Source of the DNA: Pseudescherichia sp039594205
Lineage (GTDB): Bacteria > Pseudomonadota > Gammaproteobacteria > Enterobacterales > Enterobacteriaceae
NCBI GenBank assembly: GCA_039594205.1
Contig: JBCNNW010000118.1
Coordinates: 1 to 10,850, forward strand
DNA: 10,850 nt
Reading direction: 5' to 3'
Shown: positions 6,944-10,850 of the stretch, piece after piece
How the letters are laid out: every line of letters starts with the position of its first letter
Numbering within the stretch: the first letter of the stretch is position 1
The notes under the pieces: generated by a model
Seen by the model: the letters and a program-made list of their open reading frames with translations, nothing else
What the model was told of the DNA's origin: nothing
Database searches by the model: none
Program-made: the position numbers and the translations under genes

Positions 6944-7726
6944 TTAGGCCACTACCTTCTCTTCCACCACCGAGCACTCATCAAATAGTAAATAGGTGCT
7001 GGTATCAAATAACGAAATAGCCTCCACCTGATCCATAGGAATCACATGCCTGAAGTGCTGCAAGTTTAAACCTTCGGAATCAGCGGTAATCCCTTTGCTC
7101 AAATACAACTCATAGTAACGGTGCTGCTCATGATAACGAAGCGTGTCTTTATCACGATAGCCGCTGATATAGGGAATAATGGCTAAGTGCTGAGTATGGC
7201 TATGTTCGATTCGCGGGGCGGCAACGTAGCCGATATAGACCTTACGTGATTTGAGCGTTACAAAGATCAGCATATCTTCATCAATCGCCTGTACTAATAA
7301 GGATTCAACTCCATCCATTGCGGCCATTTCCCGATAGGCTGCATCTCTTATCTCTTCATCTTCCAGGGATTTTTTGGCGTTATGCCCTGCAATATATGCC
7401 AACACACATGCCATACCCATTGAAACGACAAACAGCATGGGATAGTTCATGACCTTGTCTTCTGTTAGCCATGAGTGAATATCCTTTATGCCATAGCCGG
7501 GCCAAATTAGGTGCGGCAAAGAGATAAATAGACTGGATAGACGAAGGAAAAGATAGAGAGTAAAAACGGCAATGAAACCCTGGATAACAAACTTACAGCC
7601 GTGCATGGCAACATAGAAGTAAGAGGTCCAACCGTTTGTTCTGGCATGACGTATACGGGATTGATAGTGGTTTTCCGTATACCAAAACCCACATACGAGA
7701 ACAACCATTATGATTAATGGTCCCAT
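6944..7726 (-). CDS. Unknown membrane protein, 260 residues, second gene of a LexA-boxed operon
   Basis: I do not recognise this gene. Three hydrophobic segments are visible in the first half: residues 3-16 (short, at the extreme N-terminus), 46-70 and 95-114. The remaining 145 residues look soluble, beginning with a charged stretch (KKSLEDEEIRD), then LIFVTLKSRKVYIGYV at 153-168, which reads like beta strands of a small barrel, and IIPYISGYRDKDTL at 183-196, which looks like a conserved motif. The end is acidic. The ATG at 7726 is preceded by AAGGA that overlaps the TAA of the upstream 64-residue gene, so translation is probably coupled. The gene is more AT-rich than its flanks (rows 7201-7260 and 7441-7500 are 50% and 43% GC by my count), which fits acquisition by transfer. 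It lies where E. coli carries rcdA. Confidence 0.8.
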   Translation of the reverse strand: MGPLIIMVVLVCGFWYTENHYQSRIRHARTNGWTSYFYVAMHGCKFVIQGFIAVFTLYLFLRLSSLFISLPHLIWPGYGIKDIHSWLTEDKVMNYPMLFVVSMGMACVLAYIAGHNAKKSLEDEEIRDAAYREMAAMDGVESLLVQAIDEDMLIFVTLKSRKVYIGYVAAPRIEHSHTQHLAIIPYISGYRDKDTLRYHEQHRYYELYLSKGITADSEGLNLQHFRHVIPMDQVEAISLFDTSTYLLFDECSVVEEKVVA

Positions 7727-7735
7727 CGTTAATCC

Positions 7736-7930
7736 TTAACGTTTAGCCGCCAGCTCCTTCATGCGGGCCTGCATTGAGTCACGAACTTGTTGATTGTTCA
7801 TGTTAAGAACAGCGTTGCCGTTAGCATCCGTCGTAATCTTGCTATTGTTGGACTGCTCAATATCATGGGAGATAACGCGCTGCATCCAGCGACCGGGAGC
7901 GGTAGCGATTTTTTCAAAAAGCGTAATCAT
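7736..7930 (-). CDS. Unknown 64-residue protein, first gene of a LexA-boxed operon
   Basis: I do not recognise this small protein. Its N-terminus (MITLFEKIATAPGRWMQRVI) could form an amphipathic helix with basic residues on one face. The middle is polar and Asn-rich, and the C-terminus (QVRDSMQARMKELAAKR) looks helical and basic. There is no clear transmembrane segment. The ATG at 7930 is chosen because AGGAGG lies just upstream with good spacing. An in-frame ATG at 7966 would add 12 residues but has no Shine-Dalgarno. Nine bases separate its stop from the 260-residue membrane protein gene, so the two form an operon. A LexA box about 95 bases upstream predicts SOS induction. A role as partner or regulator of the membrane protein is inference. 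Confidence 0.75.
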   Translation of the reverse strand: MITLFEKIATAPGRWMQRVISHDIEQSNNSKITTDANGNAVLNMNNQQVRDSMQARMKELAAKR

Positions 7931-7940
7931 ATAACCTCCT

Positions 7941-7953
7941 CGCTGTGTCAGCG
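7941..7953 (-). other. Small hairpin just upstream of the ribosome binding site
   Basis: On the minus strand CGCTG-ACA-CAGCG is a 5-pair stem with a 3-base loop that abuts the AGGAGG of the 64-residue gene. It may affect translation of the SOS-controlled message, but such short stems also arise by chance. Confidence 0.35.
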
Positions 7954-7994
7954 CAGCCTGCGGCATGGCTGTAAGTTCTTATGTTTATAGCTCT

Positions 7995-8000
7995 ATTGTA
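7995..8000 (-). promoter_or_regulatory. Probable -10 element of the LexA-boxed operon
   Basis: TACAAT on the minus strand is a good sigma-70 -10 hexamer. With 17-base spacing the -35 falls at 8018-8023, where the match is poor, and touches the edge of the LexA box. Transcription would start near 7988, giving a leader of about 58 bases. Confidence 0.5.
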
Positions 8001-8022
8001 GAACAATGCCTGGTCAAACACA

Positions 8023-8042
8023 CACTGTCTGTACATACAGTA
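8023..8042 (-). promoter_or_regulatory. LexA operator (SOS box)
   Basis: Minus-strand TACTGTATGTACAGACAGTG matches the E. coli consensus TACTGTATATATATACAGTA at 16 of 20 positions, including both essential CTGT and ACAG half-sites with exact 8-base spacing (8025-8040). It overlaps the -35 region of a promoter reading toward the two unknown minus-strand genes, the standard place for LexA repression. The plus-strand gene at 8252 starts 210 bases away and is less likely to be controlled by it. Confidence 0.85.
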
Positions 8043-8127
8043 CAAGATATCTCCACGGTTGGAAAATGCTTTTTAATTTTTGTGCTGATGATGTGAACTG
8101 CACCGCACTGGCTTACTCTTTTTTCTT

Positions 8128-8163
8128 CCTGAAATCCTCGCCAACCCTTGCTACTGTTGCCCG
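8128..8163 (+). repeat. Imperfect direct repeat, copy 1
   Basis: This 36-base segment agrees with 8523-8558 at 30 of 36 positions without gaps. The best shared block is CTTGCTACTGTT, flanked by AATCCTC and CCG. This copy lies upstream of the gene for the 70-residue membrane protein. Confidence 0.75.
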
Positions 8164-8174
8164 CTTAGGCGTTA

Positions 8175-8191
8175 CGCACCAAAATGGTGAC
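8175..8191. promoter_or_regulatory. Dyad resembling an NtrC site
   Basis: CGCACCA-AAA-TGGTGAC matches the NtrC consensus TGCACCA-N3-TGGTGCA at 11 of 14 specified positions and contains a perfect CACCA/TGGTG dyad. It lies 61 bases before the GTG at 8252. No good sigma-54 promoter is seen downstream, so nitrogen control is only a possibility. Confidence 0.35.
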
Positions 8192-8251
8192 GGATTGTGC
8201 TCCAGGCGGAATTTTATGTAAACTTCCAGGTAGATGCAGAGGAACTATTAC

Positions 8252-8464
8252 GTGCTATCGAAAATAGTAAAACTAGCCATTACTTTTACCTCAGAAGCCT
8301 TCGGCACGCTTATCCTGACAACTACCATTTTTGGTATGTTTTATACTGGTTTCCTTAATCAGGGCATAATGCGAATAATAGGCCCTCTCATCGCGCTGGC
8401 TGGCGGGATTGCTGCGTATGTTTTAATTATGCTCATTGCACACAAGCTCGATAAAACTTGCTAG
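8252..8464 (+). CDS. Unknown 70-residue two-helix membrane protein
   Basis: I do not recognise this gene by name. The 70-residue product has two clear hydrophobic helices, at about residues 17-33 (FGTLILTTTIFGMFYTG) and 41-63 (IIGPLIALAGGIAAYVLIML), a Lys-containing N-terminus (MLSKIVK) and a charged tail (AHKLDKTC). It should be a small inner-membrane hairpin. I chose GTG at 8252 because AGAGGAAC lies about 7 bases upstream. An in-frame ATG at 8234 has no Shine-Dalgarno. Upstream lie copy 1 of the direct repeat and an NtrC-like dyad; downstream lie a REP-like element and copy 2, directly ahead of ybjJ. It sits where E. coli carries ybjI. Confidence 0.7.
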   Translation: MLSKIVKLAITFTSEAFGTLILTTTIFGMFYTGFLNQGIMRIIGPLIALAGGIAAYVLIMLIAHKLDKTC

Positions 8465-8465
8465 T

Positions 8466-8499
8466 TCACCCGGCGGCACTGACGTTTGCCGGGCCTACG
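8466..8499. repeat. REP-like palindromic element
   Basis: ACCCGGC and GCCGGG pair across a short, partly pairing loop (G-U pairs and C-G inside), ending in GGGCCTACG. The GGCCTACG tail and CCGGC stem are characteristic of enterobacterial REP sequences. It lies just after the stop of the 70-residue gene and may protect or help end that transcript. Confidence 0.6.
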
Positions 8500-8522
8500 T
8501 GCTGCCCTCACCACCTTTCCCA

Positions 8523-8558
8523 CCTGCAATCCTCACCAAATCTTGCTACTGTTAACCG
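8523..8558 (+). repeat. Imperfect direct repeat, copy 2
   Basis: This is the partner of 8128-8163 (30 of 36 identical, no gaps), located 31 bases before the ybjJ start. Because it sits in the ybjJ promoter region it may be the ancestral copy, with the other created when the intervening segment arrived or was duplicated. Confidence 0.75.
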
Positions 8559-8589
8559 ACGCCAAAACCATAACTATAGATAAGACGCT

Positions 8590-9810
8590 ATGACCTCCTC
8601 CTCTCGATCTGCCCTTAACCACCGTCTCTGGGCTCTATTTACCTTCTTCTTTATCCCTGGGCTGCTGATGGCCTCCTGGGCTACACGCACGCCAGCCATT
8701 CGCGACATCCTGTCGGTCTCCACTGCGGAGATGGGGGCGGTGCTGTTTGGTCTCTCTATCGGCTCGATGAGCGGCGTTCTCTCCTCCGCGTGGCTGGTCA
8801 AACGCTTCGGCACCCGCAACGTGATTCGCGCCTGCATGGCGCTGTCGGTCTGCGGCATGATGGCGCTGAGCCTCGCCCTGTGGTTTGCCTCGCCGCTGCT
8901 GTTTGCCATCGGGCTGGCGCTGTTCGGCAGCAGCCTGGGTGCAGCCGAAGTGGCGATTAATATTGAAGGCGCGGTGGTAGAGCAGAAGATCAACAAAACC
9001 GTGCTGCCGATGATGCACGGCTTCTATAGCCTTGGCACGCTGGTGGGCGCGGGTATCGGTATGATGCTCACCGCCTGGGGCGTAACCGCCACGCTGCACG
9101 TTCTGCTGGCCGGGCTGGTGGCTATCGTGCCTATCCTGATCGCCATTACCGCTATCCCCGACGGCACCGGACGCAACGACGCCAGCGACACGCAGAAAAA
9201 GCAGAAAGGTCGTCCCTTCTATCGCGATATCCAGCTGCTGCTGATTGGTGTGGTGGTGCTGGCGATGGCCTTTGCCGAAGGCTCTGCCAACGACTGGCTG
9301 CCGCTGCTGATGGTGGACGGTCATGGCTTTACCCCGACCTCCGGGTCGCTGATCTACACCGGCTTCACCCTCGGGATGACCCTCGGACGTTTCACCGGGG
9401 GCTGGTTTATCGATCGCTATAGCCGCGTCACGGTGGTGCGGGCCAGCGCGATTATGGGCGGGCTGGGGATCGCACTGATCATCTTCGTCGATAGCGCGTG
9501 GGTAGCTGGCGTCTCCGTGCTGCTGTGGGGGCTGGGGGCGTCCCTTGGCTTCCCGCTGACCATCTCTGCCGCCAGCGATACCGGGCCGGACGCCGCAACC
9601 CGCGTAAGCGTGGTGGCGACAACAGGATACCTGGCGTTTCTGGTGGGACCGCCGCTGCTGGGCTTCCTGGGCGAGCACTACGGCCTGCGCAGCGCCATGA
9701 TGGTGGTGCTGGCCCTGATGGTGCTGGCAGTGATAGTGGCCCGGGCAGTTGCGAAACCGGGCCAGGATTGCACTAACCGTTCAGAGAGCGCCCCACCGAC
9801 CGGTCCTTAA
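8590..9810 (+). CDS. ybjJ: Major facilitator superfamily transporter YbjJ
   Basis: This 406-residue inner-membrane protein matches E. coli YbjJ (about 402 residues) over its whole length, with blocks such as GLLMASWATRTPAIRDILSV, then TVLPMMHGFYSLGTL, and FAEGSANDWLPLLMVDG. About twelve hydrophobic helices are visible, with a charged central loop (residues about 192-210, DGTGRNDASDTQKKQKG) separating the two six-helix halves. The usual MFS inter-helix motif appears as FGTRN after helix 2 and GRFTGGWFIDRYSR in the second half. The substrate is unknown. The ATG at 8590 has no clear Shine-Dalgarno, but the N-terminus lines up with E. coli. The last 38 bases overlap mdfA on the other strand. Confidence 0.95.
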   Translation: MTSSSRSALNHRLWALFTFFFIPGLLMASWATRTPAIRDILSVSTAEMGAVLFGLSIGSMSGVLSSAWLVKRFGTRNVIRACMALSVCGMMALSLALWFASPLLFAIGLALFGSSLGAAEVAINIEGAVVEQKINKTVLPMMHGFYSLGTLVGAGIGMMLTAWGVTATLHVLLAGLVAIVPILIAITAIPDGTGRNDASDTQKKQKGRPFYRDIQLLLIGVVVLAMAFAEGSANDWLPLLMVDGHGFTPTSGSLIYTGFTLGMTLGRFTGGWFIDRYSRVTVVRASAIMGGLGIALIIFVDSAWVAGVSVLLWGLGASLGFPLTISAASDTGPDAATRVSVVATTGYLAFLVGPPLLGFLGEHYGLRSAMMVVLALMVLAVIVARAVAKPGQDCTNRSESAPPTGP

Positions 9811-10850
9811 GGAAGATCACCATCAATCCCAGCCAGAGCAGGCCGTTTACCAGGTTGAAGAGGCTAAACAGCCCTTCGCCACCGCTCAGGTAAGCGTGCT
9901 TGCTCAGCTCAATGCCGACGGTAAATATCGCCATCTGCAGCATGCCCATGGCAGCGGATACCGTTCCTTTGCTGATATCGCTGGCAAACAGCGTCAGGCG
10001 CACCAGCCCGGCGTTGGCGAGGCCGATCCCGAACGCGTAGAGGCTCAGGCCAGCGGTCATCCACAGGTAAGCATGGGATTCAACCATCGTCGCCACGGCC
10101 GCCAGCAGCAGTCCGGCGACAATCGGCCAGCCGCCCATGATAATCAGCGACCGCACGCTGCGCCGCGAGGTCAGCCTGGCCAGCACCAGGTTACCCGCAA
10201 TCAGCGCGCCGAAAATCGGCACCTGCAGCAGGCCATACTCATAGCTGCTCATCCCTTCACCGCTGATGATGATGATCGGCGACTGGGCAATCCACGCCAG
10301 CAGCGGCAGGCTGACAAAGCCCGTTGCCAGCGCCCCGGCGACGAAACGGCCATTTTTCAGCACCGCTTTATAGTCCCGCCCCAGCTCCTTCAGGGAGAGC
10401 TTCTCCCCCAGACGGGTAGCGGTCTCCGGCATCGCTCGCTGCAGGCCAAAGAAGGCGATGGCCGCCAGCAGGGCAAAGAGAACAAACATCCCCTCCCACG
10501 GCGCGACGTTTACCCATGCCGCCCCCACCAGCGGGCCAAGCAGGGGCGCAATCAGCGCCACGTTCGCCATCAGGGCGGTGATCTTGATACACACCGCCTC
10601 CTCAAACGACTCCTGAATGGCGGCATAGCCCACCGCGCCGATAAAGCAGAGGCTCACGCCCTGCAAGAAGCGCAGGAGGGTAAACTGCTCAATGTTCTGC
10701 GCCAGCAGCGTCGCCAGGCAGGTGACAATAAACCACACTACGCCGGTAAGCATTACCGGACGGCGGCCAATGCGGTCCGACAACGGTCCGAGCAGCCACT
10801 GTAAAAACATGCCTCCGGCCAGATAGGCGGTCATGGAGGTGGGTACCCAC
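9773..10850 (-). CDS. mdfA: Multidrug efflux MFS transporter MdfA (partial, 5' end outside window)
   Basis: MdfA (Cmr) is a proton-driven multidrug antiporter that exports chloramphenicol, lipophilic cations and other drugs and also exchanges Na+/K+ for protons. The window holds 358 residues; the first full codon is Trp, corresponding to W53 of the 410-residue E. coli protein, so 52 N-terminal residues, including the E26 and D34 positions central to drug and proton binding, lie outside. Visible hallmarks are motif A GPLSDRIGRRPVM, the LLRFLQG segment containing the essential Arg (R112 in E. coli), the motif-C-like GAVGYAAIQESFEE, and the conserved second half (PLLAWIAQSPIIII). It is convergent with ybjJ. 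In E. coli, ybjH and ybjI lie between these genes; here they do not. Confidence 0.96.
   Translation of the reverse strand, partial: WVPTSMTAYLAGGMFLQWLLGPLSDRIGRRPVMLTGVVWFIVTCLATLLAQNIEQFTLLRFLQGVSLCFIGAVGYAAIQESFEEAVCIKITALMANVALIAPLLGPLVGAAWVNVAPWEGMFVLFALLAAIAFFGLQRAMPETATRLGEKLSLKELGRDYKAVLKNGRFVAGALATGFVSLPLLAWIAQSPIIIISGEGMSSYEYGLLQVPIFGALIAGNLVLARLTSRRSVRSLIIMGGWPIVAGLLLAAVATMVESHAYLWMTAGLSLYAFGIGLANAGLVRLTLFASDISKGTVSAAMGMLQMAIFTVGIELSKHAYLSGGEGLFSLFNLVNGLLWLGLMVIFLKDRSVGRSLNG

Noticed and set aside
8006..8221. 71-codon plus-strand open frame
   Set aside because: It starts within the promoter and overlaps the LexA box, lacks a Shine-Dalgarno, has no recognisable features and runs through the repeat and the NtrC-like dyad.
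6905..8580. Insertion sequence or prophage fragment
   Set aside because: No transposase, integrase, terminal inverted repeats or target duplication of a known IS were found, and no tRNA attachment site is near. The accessory nature rests on gene content and composition only.
9749..10804. Plus-strand open frame of 351 codons opposite mdfA
   Set aside because: The Gln/His/Arg-rich composition is typical of antisense frames, while the minus strand encodes MdfA with full family motifs.
1..10850. CRISPR array, tRNA or rRNA genes
   Set aside because: I saw no regularly spaced repeats and no tRNA- or rRNA-like sequence on either strand.

Overview
The window looks like chromosomal DNA of an enterobacterium (Enterobacteriaceae). 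Nearly every gene can be aligned from memory with the Escherichia coli mdfA–potFGHI neighbourhood, in the same order and relative orientation. The core genes are GC-rich (one 60-base row I counted inside ybjJ, 8881-8940, is 67% GC). I cannot name the genus from sequence reading alone.

Layout, left to right. Positions 1-2093 (minus strand) hold the 5' part of potG and all of potF, the ATPase and periplasmic binding protein of the putrescine ABC importer, separated by a strong UUCG-capped hairpin. Upstream of potF (2094-2442) are a sigma-54-like promoter, a degraded REP-like hairpin and the ybjN terminator. Then come ybjN and rimK (minus), grxA (plus), ybjM (minus), ybjL (plus) and, just after ybjL, the small RNA gene rybB with a clear sigma-E promoter and intrinsic terminator. 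From about 6905 to 8580 the sequence leaves the E. coli plan. A more AT-rich stretch holds two unknown minus-strand genes behind a near-consensus LexA box, a plus-strand gene for a 70-residue two-helix membrane protein, a REP-like element and a 36-base imperfect direct repeat. The core resumes with ybjJ (plus) and mdfA (minus, cut off at the right edge), which overlap tail to tail.

Compared with the E. coli K-12 order as I remember it, nfsA and ybjC are missing between rimK and grxA, and rcdA (ybjK), ybjI and ybjH are missing between rybB and mdfA. The unknown genes sit where rcdA and ybjI would be.

The most interesting candidate for something undescribed is the LexA-boxed pair at 6944-7930: a 64-residue polar protein translationally linked to a 260-residue protein with three predicted membrane helices and a soluble C-terminal domain. 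An SOS-inducible membrane system is a reasonable hypothesis. No terminator is visible between its end and rybB, so induced transcription might run antisense into that small RNA. The rest of the window is ordinary core metabolism and transport: polyamine uptake, ribosomal S6 glutamylation, thiol redox, amino-acid exchange and drug efflux.
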